Below are positions 1 to 8,220 of a stretch of DNA of 41,839 nucleotides, piece after piece. A program made the position numbers and the translations under genes. The notes under the pieces were generated by a model. It worked only from the letters and a program-made list of their open reading frames with translations. It made no database searches and was not told the DNA's origin. Position 1 is the first letter of the stretch; every line of letters begins with the position of its first letter. This stretch comes from Aphanizomenon flos-aquae FACHB-1287 (GTDB lineage: Bacteria > Cyanobacteriota > Cyanobacteriia > Cyanobacteriales > Nostocaceae), in contig NZ_JACJTO010000039.1 in the NCBI RefSeq assembly GCF_014698755.1, forward strand, positions 1 through 41,839. The letters are read 5' to 3'.

Positions 1-113
1 TAGGGTATTGCCACGACTCTAAACGGGCGCAGAGACAGAGTAAGACTACCTCGGTAGCATCAGTCTGTGAAGCGTCAAGAATCACCTCGCCTTCAGGCAG
101 GTGAGTATGTCAA
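1..113 (+). mobile_element. probable right-end remnant of an IS200/IS605-type element
   Basis: Positions 82-104 form a compact hairpin: six-base arms TCACCT/AGGTGA, one bulged C, then GCC-TTCA-GGC, followed by GTATGTCAA ending at 113. A subterminal hairpin followed by TCAA is typical of the 3' end of cyanobacterial IS605-family elements, where the end of tnpB runs into the element end. Two upstream frames look like the usual tnpB tail; frame 1 reads LNGRRDRVRLPR before a stop at 55-57. The body of the element lies outside the window, so this is inference from the end structure only. Confidence 0.4.
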
Positions 114-125
114 TATGTGTTGCCA

Positions 126-455
126 TTATTTACCAAAAGAAAACAATTGTAGAGAATTTCTTCGCCAGATAATTACCAAAAGATTAGTCAATAAACAGGT
201 GACAGCGAGGGATAATAAAATATAAGTTGGCGGCATAACTACACCAATCATAAACCAAGTATAAACGTGCAGCATCATGATACTAGCAAATGTACAGGCC
301 AATCCTATCGATATCCATACCTGACTCATGGGACGATTTAGAAATGCGAGGATAATTGTTAATAAAGTGGTCAAGATATTAGCTGGAACAAGAAAGGCAC
401 AAATGCCTATACAGTTGTTTCGAGAAAATTCGGTTAAGGTGTGGAAATCTAACAT
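126..455 (-). CDS. small hypothetical membrane protein
   Basis: A 109-residue protein of no family I recognise. Hydrophobic stretches at about residues 15-40, 47-66 and 69-96 suggest three or four membrane helices, and the tail is short and basic (WRRNS near residue 97). There are no obvious catalytic motifs. It ends 12 bases from the probable IS605-type right end at 1-113, so the insertion lies just beyond its 3' end and does not appear to cut it. Expression and function are unknown. The call as a real gene rests on length, coherent hydrophobicity and a normal start. Confidence 0.55.
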   Translation of the reverse strand: MLDFHTLTEFSRNNCIGICAFLVPANILTTLLTIILAFLNRPMSQVWISIGLACTFASIMMLHVYTWFMIGVVMPPTYILLSLAVTCLLTNLLVIIWRRNSLQLFSFGK

Positions 456-603
456 TAATTTTTGGGGATAATTGTAGGTTCTTATTATTAATTTCTATTA
501 TAAATAATACATTACTAAAGTTATAGTACCTCACAAATGAGTCAATACACCATTTATGTTACATTTTTTAAAGAATTAGCCCTCTTCTTCTAAATTTTTA
601 AGT

Positions 604-667
604 AGTCAGGAGTGGAGGAGAATTATCAAATCATGATTTAACAAGCATTCTGACTCCTGACTCCTGA
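604..667. repeat. (ACTCCTG)n heptanucleotide repeat with long inverted arms
   Basis: AGTCAGGAGT at 604-613 is the exact reverse complement of ACTCCTGACT at 653-662, and the right arm belongs to a short run of the heptamer ACTCCTG (about 651-667). Such short tandem repeats are common in Nostocales genomes. It lies just downstream of the minus-strand fasciclin gene, so the ten-base stem could also act as an mRNA 3' end. Confidence 0.6.
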
Positions 668-678
668 ATTTTTGCAGA

Positions 679-1080
679 TTAACCCATCAAAATCACAGTA
701 TCAATAACGTGAATCATGCCATTATCAGCATCAATATCCGCTGCCAAAACTGTGGCATTTTTTACCTCAAAACCATGATCACAATTAACTTTAATAGGAG
801 AACCTTCCACAGAAGTGACTGTACCTAGTTTCGCTAAATCATCTTTTGTTAACTTGCCAGCTACGACGTGATAGGTTAAAATTCGTGCTAACTGGGGAAT
901 GTTTTGTAATAAAGTTGTAATTGTGCCTGGGGGTAACTTAGCAAAAGCGTCATCAGTTGGTGCAAACACAGTGAATGGACCAGGACTTTTCAATGTTTCC
1001 ACTAACCCAGCAGCTTGGACTGCTGCAACTAATGTTTTGAAGGCATCATTACTAACTGCAATATCAACAATATCAGCCAT
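679..1080 (-). CDS. fasciclin (FAS1) domain protein
   Basis: This 133-residue protein is a single FAS1 (beta-Ig-H3/fasciclin) domain. Visible hallmarks are [15 protein letters not shown] at about residues 36-50 (H1 region), TYHVVAGK near 90 (YH motif) and [11 protein letters not shown] near 121-131 (H2 region). FAS1 domains mediate adhesion or protein contacts and are often secreted. This one has no signal peptide, as is usual for the short cyanobacterial single-domain versions, so it may be cytoplasmic or exported by another route. The start is supported by GAGG eight bases upstream. It appears monocistronic, with an inverted repeat at 604-662 as a possible 3' end. The exact role is unknown. 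Confidence 0.9.
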   Translation of the reverse strand: MADIVDIAVSNDAFKTLVAAVQAAGLVETLKSPGPFTVFAPTDDAFAKLPPGTITTLLQNIPQLARILTYHVVAGKLTKDDLAKLGTVTSVEGSPIKVNCDHGFEVKNATVLAADIDADNGMIHVIDTVILMG

Positions 1081-1393
1081 TGACTTTACCTCGTATCTAC
1101 CAAAGGTTCTAAAAAATAGTAAATCATGTTTAAGTTTTATAAATTACAATTCTGATAAAATATATTTTGATGATTTTCTGAATATTTTTTTATACATACA
1201 ATGGATAAACGCACTGATGTAATCTTGGAAATCGGCGCATTAGATAGAAGTTAGACTCAAGCTTTGCTTATTCTCTGGGAAAAAACAGACAAATAAACCA
1301 TTCCTATAGTTGTTATTTAAGGGGATAAAGCAAAGAAAAAACCTTTACCCCTATGGAGGATGTTGGGAAAATCAGCCCAGGCAAATCTATTGA
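1081..1393. other. intergenic region with promoter space and a terminator-like hairpin
   Basis: This 313-base gap holds the upstream region of the fasciclin gene and the 3' end of the CBS-CP12 operon. At 1320-1352, AGGGG-TAAAG pairs with CTTTA-CCCCT around an A-rich loop, with one bulged A. It lies about 40 bases past the CBS-CP12 stop and is a plausible terminator. I see no coding sequence in the rest. Confidence 0.5.
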
Positions 1394-1948
1394 TTAGACA
1401 ACATTTTCCTTTACTAATCGTTGGTCAGATGCTACTGACAAAAGTTCTTCTACAATATCCCAAGCTGCTGCACATTCACGAGAAGAATCGCCCTTAGTTG
1501 CACAAATTGTTCTCGCTTCTTCTCGTGCAACTTCTATTTCGTCCTCGATAAAGATGCGTTTGGGATTTTCGAACAAATCACTTTTTCTGAGGATATCCGT
1601 AATTGAGATGATTCCTAATAGCTTACCTTTAATTACAGGGGCACGACGGATGCCTGTATTGGCAAATAAGCGGGCTACATACTCCACACCAAGCTCAGGG
1701 TTGACGACAATACAAGGTTTGGTCATAATTTCATAAACTCGCACTTGTTTAGAGTCTTTACCATAGGCTGCAATTTTATAAACAATATCAGTTTCGGTAA
1801 TCATGCCATAGGGATCATTTTCTGTACGAGGTTCGACAATTAAAGAACGTAAACCCTTAGATTTCATTAAATCTACGGCTTCGGCTACGGTTGCTGAACC
1901 ACGAATTGTAATCACTTCTGTGGTCATTATGTCTTCTGCTTTCATCAT
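1394..1948 (-). CDS. CBS-CP12 fusion protein
   Basis: This 184-residue protein has two CBS domains (about 5-60 and 72-125), expected to bind adenylate ligands, followed by a CP12-like tail (about 133-176). The tail shows EEARTIC, a cysteine pair spaced C-x9-C (ICATKGDSSREC) and AAAWDIVEELL, which matches the AWDxVEEL core of CP12. CP12 is a disordered, redox-switched linker that binds phosphoribulokinase and GAPDH of the Calvin cycle. The C-terminal cysteine pair of canonical CP12 is missing, as the protein ends soon after the core. CBS-CP12 fusions are known in cyanobacteria. The start codon overlaps the stop of the zinc-ribbon gene upstream (ATGA), and a thioredoxin gene begins the same operon, which suggests a shared redox role. 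Confidence 0.85.
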   Translation of the reverse strand: MMKAEDIMTTEVITIRGSATVAEAVDLMKSKGLRSLIVEPRTENDPYGMITETDIVYKIAAYGKDSKQVRVYEIMTKPCIVVNPELGVEYVARLFANTGIRRAPVIKGKLLGIISITDILRKSDLFENPKRIFIEDEIEVAREEARTICATKGDSSRECAAAWDIVEELLSVASDQRLVKENVV

Positions 1949-2304
1949 GGTGAAAATCCTGAAAGTAATGAGTATGAATCTGTGGGAGATTGACTTGGGA
2001 AATGTCTAAATATAGAGCAGAATAAAATAGACTCACTGACTGTCAATATTTCCTGCTCACACATCTCTAGAGATACATTAGATGTAGTTAACGGTTTAAA
2101 ATTACTTGGTATTCCTGGTGCGTAAGCTTCAATTACACTACCATCCAGAGAGCGTATTACCATCAGGTAGTCACAAACTGGACACTCTGTACGGATAATT
2201 TGATTCATCAAAGAATGCTTGTGAGCTAGTTTTCCATCAGTTAAAAACTGACGTTTTGCTTCACTACCGCAATTAGGACATGGAAATATATACGCTCTCT
2301 GCAT
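1945..2304 (-). CDS. zinc-ribbon hypothetical protein
   Basis: A 119-residue protein with one clear feature: a four-cysteine zinc ribbon, CPNC at residues 9-12 and CPVC at 41-44, separated by a basic, His-containing stretch. The remainder is not a domain I recognise, and the last 35 residues are Ser-rich. Related small proteins in cyanobacteria are sometimes labelled PriA-like because of the cysteine knuckles, but there is no helicase here. It sits 12 bases downstream of the thioredoxin gene and overlaps the CBS-CP12 start by four bases, so the three genes look translationally linked. A structural or redox-sensing zinc site is an inference. Confidence 0.7.
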   Translation of the reverse strand: MQRAYIFPCPNCGSEAKRQFLTDGKLAHKHSLMNQIIRTECPVCDYLMVIRSLDGSVIEAYAPGIPSNFKPLTTSNVSLEMCEQEILTVSESILFCSIFRHFPSQSPTDSYSLLSGFSP

Positions 2305-2316
2305 GGAGAAACCCCC

Positions 2317-2676
2317 TCAAGAAGGTGAAAGTATTTTGTCTAAAGCTGTGGTGAATTTATCATAAGCAGCTACCCCGACAACTGTTTCTGATAATTCACC
2401 ATTCTTGAAAAACATAACTGCGGGAATACTGCGAATACCGTACTCTTTGGCAACGCTTTGATTTTCGCCGTCACCAACATCTAATTTGACTACTTTTACC
2501 TGATTCTTGTATTCTTCGGCCAGTTTATCCATTAAAGGAGCAACCATTCTACAAGGTCCGCACCAACTCGCCGTACAGTCCATAACAAATAATTCTTTTG
2601 CCTCTAAAAATGATTCAAATTCTGATTTTTTGATATATGGAACAAGGGTTTCATTCGGACTTTCAGAAGTAGCCAT
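2317..2676 (-). CDS. thioredoxin
   Basis: A 119-residue thioredoxin. The active site WCGPC is at residues 38-42 and the cis-proline loop (SIPAVMF) near residue 84, both in the usual spacing of the fold. It reduces disulfides in target proteins in the cytoplasm and is itself reduced by ferredoxin- or NADPH-thioredoxin reductase. The N-terminus carries about ten extra residues but no signal peptide. GGAG six bases upstream supports the start. It is the first gene of a minus-strand operon with the zinc-ribbon and CBS-CP12 genes, which suggests that the CP12 cysteine pair may be one of its targets; this is inference. Confidence 0.95.
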   Translation of the reverse strand: MATSESPNETLVPYIKKSEFESFLEAKELFVMDCTASWCGPCRMVAPLMDKLAEEYKNQVKVVKLDVGDGENQSVAKEYGIRSIPAVMFFKNGELSETVVGVAAYDKFTTALDKILSPS

Positions 2677-2830
2677 AGGTTTCTCCGGTAAAAATTTAAA
2701 TTGGTGATTATTTGGGTGGGAAATGGGAATTTTTCAAGTATGGGGAAGAATGTCCATTAGTTAATACTTAACTAGTAACGAGCGATATTTGAGATATCAT
2801 GTTCATAGAGGTAATTGAATTCTGAAAACT

Positions 2831-3178
2831 ATGGCAACTGGAAAATCAAAAGACTCTTACTCTTACCTGTGGGAAAAGCTAGACCAAGCCAGAAAAGCGA
2901 AAGCTGCCAGTGGCGGCTATGCCGGCTATGGTTCACCTGCTTTTGGTCAACAGTCAGTTGGTGGTGAACTGGTGGAGAATCCATCTGAACAACAGATTAT
3001 TGAATTAATTCGCCGTCACCACAAGTCAGGAAAATCACTTCCACAAATTGCTGCGTGGCTGAACCAGCAAGGATATACAACCAAGCGAGGCAGTCAGTGG
3101 CAACCTGTATCAGTTAAAAGGGTTTTAGACAGGCTCTATGGTAAAATACAAAGAATTTCCGGTATGGATGAAGATTGA
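2831..3178 (+). CDS. recombinase-like helix domain small protein
   Basis: A 115-residue basic protein. The first 50 residues are low complexity (Gly, Ala, Tyr, Ser). Residues about 52-108 resemble the helical DNA-contacting domain found after the catalytic part of serine recombinases (IIELIRRHHKSGKSLPQIA, then a WQPVSVKRVLDRL helix). There is no catalytic serine domain, so it cannot recombine DNA by itself. Such stand-alone domains occur as conserved proteins in cyanobacteria and are probably DNA-binding. It is divergent from the thioredoxin operon with about 150 bases between them, so the two may share control. No strong ribosome binding site is visible. Confidence 0.65.
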   Translation: MATGKSKDSYSYLWEKLDQARKAKAASGGYAGYGSPAFGQQSVGGELVENPSEQQIIELIRRHHKSGKSLPQIAAWLNQQGYTTKRGSQWQPVSVKRVLDRLYGKIQRISGMDED

Positions 3179-3425
3179 TGTACACATTTGGCTCTGATTT
3201 AGAACCACAAAGTAAAAATGTCTTTTTTACCCCTACTGCGATAGATAACCCCGAATTTTAGCCCATATTTACCTTTTGATGATTCAATCCTTTATATAGA
3301 AACTGTTTCCCCCCTTTCATCCTTTACATCCCTCGTATTGTACCTGAAATTTATAGAAAATAATATGTATATGACAAAAAACTTTACAAAACTTTATAAA
3401 TTAACTTCATCGGCTATTGTCAAAT

Positions 3426-4577
3426 ATGGAAATTGATGACCCACTCATTGGCGTTCCTTGCTTAGAAGATGCGATAGATAAGCGTCCGCTGGTTGTTACA
3501 CCGAATACTTCCCTAATTGATGTTGTCAATTTAATGAATCAGACGCGAGGTAATAGTTGTTTCTTACCTGATTTTGATTCAGAAATGGGTTTTAGTTCCA
3601 TGCAAGGTACGCGGTCAAGTTGTATTTTAGTTATAGAAGAAAACAGATTACTGGGCATTTTCACTGAAAGAGATGTTGTTAAACTTACAGCAATGGGTAG
3701 AGATTTTACTGGAGTGAAAATAGCTGATGTCATGATACATCCAGTAATAACCTTAGTGGAAACTTCATTTCGGGATATTTTTGCGGCACTGTTTTTATTT
3801 AGACGATATCGGATTCGTCACTTGGTAATAGTCAATGAAGAGAAAGAAGTAGTAGGAATTATCTCCCCGGAGAGTATTAGACAAGTTTTGCGCCCTACCA
3901 ACTTACTGAAAATGCGGCGGGTATCAGAAGTCATGACAAACCAGGTAATTCATGCAGCACCCACAGCCTCCGTACTCAGCTTGGCGCAGATGATGGCACA
4001 ATATCAAGTTAGTTGCGTGGTGATAACGAAAAGTGGTTCTGGGAATGATGCTGAATCCGCTTGTAAACCAGTAGGAATTGTTACAGAAAGAGACATAGTA
4101 CAATTTCAAGCATTGGGCTTAAATTTATCGGAAATTCAAGCAAAAACAGTGATGAGTACACCCTTGTCTTTGCTGAGTCCAGACGACTCCTTATGTTTTG
4201 CTCATCAAGAAATGCAAAGGCGACGAGTGCGGCGATTGGTTGTATCCTGGGATTGGGGGTCAAAGTTGGCTATTGTGACTCAAACCAGTTTATTGCGGAT
4301 ATTTGACCCATTGGAGATGTATAGAGTCATGGAAACGTTACAATTAACTGTAGCTCAATTGGAAACCGAGAAAGCTAAATATTTACAGGATCAAAATAAA
4401 TCCCAAGAATTAGAAGGTATAGTTGCTGATGAAAATTTAGATAACTTGATTACTACCGTTGAAAGCCGGATAGAACATTTGATCAAAAATCCTGATTTAT
4501 CCAAAGAATTACAGCAAATGTATTTAGGTTTAGCGACAACGGAGATCCAGAAAATCCGTCATTGTCTTTATAGCTGA
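3426..4577 (+). CDS. four-CBS-domain protein
   Basis: About 383 residues with two tandem CBS pairs: roughly 17-80 and 105-160 in the first pair, 168-235 and 243-295 in the second. Each pair would form a Bateman module for an adenosyl ligand. Signatures include GIFTERDVVKLTAMG and GIVTERDIVQFQALG. The last 80 residues are a charged helical region (about 305-383) likely to form a coiled coil. In related cyanobacterial proteins such CBS arrays precede PAS, GGDEF or kinase domains; none follows here, so it may be a regulatory subunit or a shortened form. An in-frame TTG lies nine bases upstream; I prefer the ATG, though neither start has a strong Shine-Dalgarno. Confidence 0.8.
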   Translation: MEIDDPLIGVPCLEDAIDKRPLVVTPNTSLIDVVNLMNQTRGNSCFLPDFDSEMGFSSMQGTRSSCILVIEENRLLGIFTERDVVKLTAMGRDFTGVKIADVMIHPVITLVETSFRDIFAALFLFRRYRIRHLVIVNEEKEVVGIISPESIRQVLRPTNLLKMRRVSEVMTNQVIHAAPTASVLSLAQMMAQYQVSCVVITKSGSGNDAESACKPVGIVTERDIVQFQALGLNLSEIQAKTVMSTPLSLLSPDDSLCFAHQEMQRRRVRRLVVSWDWGSKLAIVTQTSLLRIFDPLEMYRVMETLQLTVAQLETEKAKYLQDQNKSQELEGIVADENLDNLITTVESRIEHLIKNPDLSKELQQMYLGLATTEIQKIRHCLYS

Positions 4578-4599
4578 AAAATTCTCAGATCATGAATTT

Positions 4600-4632
4600 T
4601 TAATATAGCGATTCTCATGCTTGTGAGGTACA
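4600..4632. repeat. dispersed repeat ending in GTGAGGTACA
   Basis: The segment reads GCGATTCTCATGCTTGTGAG then GTACA. The terminal motif TGAGGTAC recurs at about 526-533 (inverted), 24088-24094 and 35895-35902, in each case between genes. Recurrence inside one window suggests a dispersed element family. Confidence 0.4.
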
Positions 4633-4748
4633 AAGTTTTTTAGTTTTAGGAAACAGTGATTGTATATCATTAGAATGGGAAACAATATAAATGACAAATT
4701 ACATCTATATAAACGGGAAATAATAGGAAAGTAATAGAAGGAAAATAT

Positions 4749-5879
4749 ATGCAATATCGTCGTTTTGGTAAAACTAATTTATATCTTTCTATTTTTTCTC
4801 TAGGAACAATGCGCTATTTAACTAATAGCGAAAATGTCCAAAAGACGATTGAAAAAGCTTTATCTTTAGGAATTAATCATTTAGAAACTGCTAGGGGTTA
4901 TGGTGACAGCGAAATATATCTAGGAAAAGCCATCAAAACTGGTTTATCTGTACCTCGTCATCAACTTTATATTACTACCAAAATTCCCCCCACACCTGAC
5001 GCTGACACCATGGGTAGGTATATTGATGAATCTTTAAATCGGTTAAATTTAGATTATTTAGATTGTTTAGGAATTCATGGATTAAATACTTGGCAACATT
5101 TAGAATGGATACAAGCCAAAAACGGTTGTATGCAAGCTATACAGGAAGCTGTAAATGATGGAAGAGTGCGACATATTGGTTTTTCTACCCACGCTTCATT
5201 AGATATAATTTTAGCAGCTATAAATACAGAATTTTTTGAATTTATTAATCTCCATTATTACTATTTTTTCCAACATAATGCCCCCATAATTCAGTTAGCA
5301 ACAGAGAAAGATATGGGTATTTTTATTATTTCTCCTGCTGATAAAGGGGGAAAATTATATAATCCTCCCGAAACCTTAAAAGAACTATGTTATCCATTCA
5401 CACCATTAGATTTAAATTATCGGTTTCTGCTCAGTGACAACCGCATTACCACCTTGAGTATAGGACCTGGAAAACCGGAAGAGTTAGTAATATCTCCAGA
5501 ACTTTTTGAACATGAAAACGAATTAACAGAAGCCGAAATTGCTATTTTTGAAAAATTAGAAAATCAGCAAAATAATCTTTTGTTAACTGATAAATGTAGT
5601 CAATGTTATGCTTGTTTACCTTGCCCGGAAAATATTCATATTCCCGAAGTTTTAAGATTACGAAATTTAGCCGTAGCTTACAATATGACAGATTATGGAG
5701 AATATCGTTATGGAATGTTTGAAAATGCCGGTCATTGGTTTCCAGGTATGAAAGCCAACCGTTGTACAGAATGTGGTGATTGTTTGCCCAAATGTCCAGA
5801 AAATTTAGATATTCCCGCTTTATTAAAAGATACTCATGAGCAATTACAAGGGAAAGCAGGAAGAAGATTGTGGGGATAA
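4749..5879 (+). CDS. aldo/keto reductase with C-terminal ferredoxin-like domain
   Basis: A 376-residue protein. Residues about 1-270 are an aldo/keto reductase barrel: YRRFGKTNLYLSIFSLGTMR at the start, the ARGYGDSE tyrosine segment, the lysine in YITTKIP, and the histidine in LGIHGLN. The usual catalytic aspartate position reads Glu (HLETARGYG). Residues about 282-350 hold two cysteine clusters, CSQCYACLPCPE and CTECGDCLPKCPE, typical of 4Fe-4S binding. The family is widespread in cyanobacteria, but its substrate is not established; the clusters suggest electron transfer or a structural role. AAGGA seven bases upstream supports the start. It converges on the antiporter gene with only 16 bases between the stops. 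Confidence 0.88.
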   Translation: MQYRRFGKTNLYLSIFSLGTMRYLTNSENVQKTIEKALSLGINHLETARGYGDSEIYLGKAIKTGLSVPRHQLYITTKIPPTPDADTMGRYIDESLNRLNLDYLDCLGIHGLNTWQHLEWIQAKNGCMQAIQEAVNDGRVRHIGFSTHASLDIILAAINTEFFEFINLHYYYFFQHNAPIIQLATEKDMGIFIISPADKGGKLYNPPETLKELCYPFTPLDLNYRFLLSDNRITTLSIGPGKPEELVISPELFEHENELTEAEIAIFEKLENQQNNLLLTDKCSQCYACLPCPENIHIPEVLRLRNLAVAYNMTDYGEYRYGMFENAGHWFPGMKANRCTECGDCLPKCPENLDIPALLKDTHEQLQGKAGRRLWG

Positions 5880-5895
5880 ATCCAAAATCTAAAAT

Positions 5896-7782
5896 CTAAA
5901 ATTCTTTAACTCTGACCTCTTCAACTTCTGCCAATGTTTCCAGAGTTAGGGGTGTGGATTGACTTGCACCAGAGAGAAGTTTTAAAAGATTAGGACGGGC
6001 ATCATATAATAGATAGATAATGCGATCGCCTGCAGCCCACTCCTGACTTGCTGAAATTACCTGTAGACGGTCTTCTCGTTCCAATAATAGTGGCACTAAA
6101 ATCCCGTCTCGAATTTTTTCTTGTATATGTTCTTGTTGAGAATCAAATTCTGTGGCATTTAGTGTAGTTGTTCCTAACTTCACCTGTCCATTCACCAAAT
6201 ATTCATTCCAAGTTTTTACCGATAAATCAGAAACAAAAGCTTGTTCAACTTTACTATTAACAAAAGGAGAACCTTGAGGATGACGAGGGAATACAGATAA
6301 AACACAGGGGGGATTAAATTCCTCAGCAGCCCGTTGTGCTAAGACAAAATTCACCTCACCATTACTTGTAATAGCTAAAAAAGTCCCCATAGAACCAATC
6401 CCAGCTTCCTCCAATATTTCTTGATCCAAAGCACTACTAATAATCACCCGCAGATTCTGGGCTTCAGCTTGAGCGATATTTGCCGGGTCAGTGTCAATCA
6501 TCACCACACTTTCGCCCCTTTCTTGAAAAAAGCGGGCAATTAATAAACCCAAGGGATTACAACCAACAATTACCGCCCCAGTTGCGTCTTTAGAGGTAAT
6601 TCGTAACCATTTAACTAGCCACCCAGCGGTTAACCCTTGACAAAAAACCGTCATGATAATTGTCAAAAAGACTAAGGCTTTAATTGAGTCACCACCATTA
6701 ATGCCCCGCTGCGTCAATAAAATCGCAAATAAAGAAGCCATAGAGGCCGAGACTATACCTCTAGGTGCAACCCAACTTAAAAACAATTTCTGTCGCCAAT
6801 TTAGATCACTATTCCAAGTACACAAAATAATGTTAATGGGCCGAACCACAAACATTAAAACCAAAACAGTTAATAAACTCCCCCAACCTAAAGCCAACAC
6901 ACTGGCAATAGATAAATCAGCCGCTAAAAGGATGAATAAAACAGAAACGCTGAGAATTGTGAGTTGATTTTTAAAGCTTCGCAATAAACGTTCTTCTGGA
7001 ACTGAAGAATTGGCAAATACCGCTCCAGCTACTACCGTGGTCATAATTCCCGATTCACTGCGGATCATTTGCGCTAGGGTAAATAATGCCCATAACACTG
7101 CCAGTACAACCAGATTTTTCAGTTCAAAGGAGATGAAATTGGCGCGTTTGAACATCCAACTCATTAAATACCCACCAATGCCACCTATGCCCGCACCCAC
7201 AGCGAAACGTAACATTAGACCAACAATAGCATTAACCGGGTCCGTATCACCGTTTAAAATTGTATCCAGGACAACGTAAGCCAGAATAGCTCCCACTGGA
7301 TCTATTAAAATCCCTTCGCCTTCTAACAACGTTGCTACCTGTCTATCTACATTAATTTGTTGAATTAATGGACCAATTACAGTGGGTCCGGTAACAACAA
7401 CAATAGACGCATAAAGCAAGGCTATATTCCAAGGAAATTCACCTAACCAGTGAGCAGCGAGACTGCCCCCCAGCAGGGTGATTAGTGTCCCCAGGGTAAC
7501 TAGTAGCTGGAGACTGAGGGAAACTTTGCCCAACTCCTGTCGATCTAACTTGAGTCCACCTTCAAACAAAATGATTGCCGTTGCCAGGGAAACAATGACT
7601 TCTAATCCTGTGCCTAGCAAATGCGGTTGTAATAGTCCCAGTCCGTCTTTACCTAAAAGAATGCCTAATAGGAGCAGTAAGACGATGCTGGGCAATTTGA
7701 AATATGCAGCCATTACCTGGGAGCTAATGCCTGCGAAAACAGTGATCACCATCTGGAGGGTGATTTCAAAAGATGCTTCCAT
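5896..7782 (-). CDS. cation/proton antiporter (CPA family) with TrkA domains
   Basis: A 628-residue inner-membrane protein. Residues about 5-385 form 11-12 membrane helices of the monovalent cation:proton antiporter family, with typical segments ATAIILFEGGLKLD, TGPTVIGPL and GILIDPVGAILAYV; the Asp in the last is the likely ion site. Residues about 395-515 are a Rossmann TrkA-N domain (AVIVGCNPLGLLIARFF) and about 530-605 a TrkA-C-like domain, which bind nucleotides or small ligands and gate transport. Likely role: Na+ or K+/H+ exchange for pH and salt balance. It is a single gene convergent with the reductase. Which ion it carries cannot be told from the sequence. Confidence 0.9.
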   Translation of the reverse strand: MEASFEITLQMVITVFAGISSQVMAAYFKLPSIVLLLLLGILLGKDGLGLLQPHLLGTGLEVIVSLATAIILFEGGLKLDRQELGKVSLSLQLLVTLGTLITLLGGSLAAHWLGEFPWNIALLYASIVVVTGPTVIGPLIQQINVDRQVATLLEGEGILIDPVGAILAYVVLDTILNGDTDPVNAIVGLMLRFAVGAGIGGIGGYLMSWMFKRANFISFELKNLVVLAVLWALFTLAQMIRSESGIMTTVVAGAVFANSSVPEERLLRSFKNQLTILSVSVLFILLAADLSIASVLALGWGSLLTVLVLMFVVRPINIILCTWNSDLNWRQKLFLSWVAPRGIVSASMASLFAILLTQRGINGGDSIKALVFLTIIMTVFCQGLTAGWLVKWLRITSKDATGAVIVGCNPLGLLIARFFQERGESVVMIDTDPANIAQAEAQNLRVIISSALDQEILEEAGIGSMGTFLAITSNGEVNFVLAQRAAEEFNPPCVLSVFPRHPQGSPFVNSKVEQAFVSDLSVKTWNEYLVNGQVKLGTTTLNATEFDSQQEHIQEKIRDGILVPLLLEREDRLQVISASQEWAAGDRIIYLLYDARPNLLKLLSGASQSTPLTLETLAEVEEVRVKEF

Positions 7783-8046
7783 ATTGTAGATTTTGAGCCA
7801 TTAATTTCAAAATCCTTTCTAAAGAATCATAAATATTAAGTTTACAGGAATACCCGGTAAGCGTAAAGCCCAGGGGCTAAAGCCTCTGATGGTGTCAAAG
7901 GAATCTGGTGCCAAGTATGAACGCCCTCTAGTAGAAATCAAAAATCCCCAAATAATTTATTTTTCTTGGCAAAAGCCCGAAATATGCCCCCGCAGCAGAC
8001 TTTCTACCTCTTTCGACTGCTGCAAAAAAAAATTTCCCCAAACCTG

Positions 8047-8075
8047 TTGACATTCTCAAAACAATCCGCTATATT
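8047..8075 (+). promoter_or_regulatory. consensus sigma-70-type promoter of tRNA-Glu
   Basis: TTGACA at 8047-8052 and TATATT at 8070-8075 are separated by exactly 17 bases. The expected transcription start is near 8082, about 15 bases before the mature tRNA. This is the clearest promoter in the window. The rest of the gap 7783-8046 shows only a small palindrome (AGCCC-AG-GGGCT, 7867-7878). Confidence 0.8.
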
Positions 8076-8096
8076 GTTAAAAGTGAAGAGAAACAA

Positions 8097-8169
8097 GCCC
8101 CCATCGTCTAGAGGCCTAGGACACCTCCCTTTCACGGAGGTAACAGGGATTCGAATTCCCTTGGGGGTA
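8097..8169 (+). tRNA. trnE: tRNA-Glu (anticodon UUC)
   Basis: A 73-base cloverleaf: acceptor GCCCCCA (8097-8103) pairs with TGGGGGT (8162-8168, with one G-U pair), discriminator A at 8169, anticodon stem CCTCC/GGAGG around a loop with TTC, and a T-arm with GATTCGAAT. CCA is not encoded. In cyanobacteria glutamyl-tRNA(Glu) feeds both translation and, through glutamyl-tRNA reductase, chlorophyll, haem and bilin synthesis. Confidence 0.97.
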
Positions 8170-8173
8170 TTAT

Positions 8174-8220
8174 AAAAGGGATAGGAAAAGCGAAAATCTT
8201 TTTCTATCCCTTTAATTTTT
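8174..8220 (+). terminator. rho-independent-type terminator of tRNA-Glu
   Basis: AAAGGGATAG-GAAAAG (about 8175-8190) pairs with CTTTTTCTATCCCTTT (8198-8213) across a loop of about seven bases and is followed by TAATTTTT. It starts five bases after the tRNA. Confidence 0.8.

Noticed and set aside
7966-8175. Plus-strand frame of 69 codons
   Set aside because: It runs through the tRNA-Glu gene and its promoter, so it is not a protein gene.
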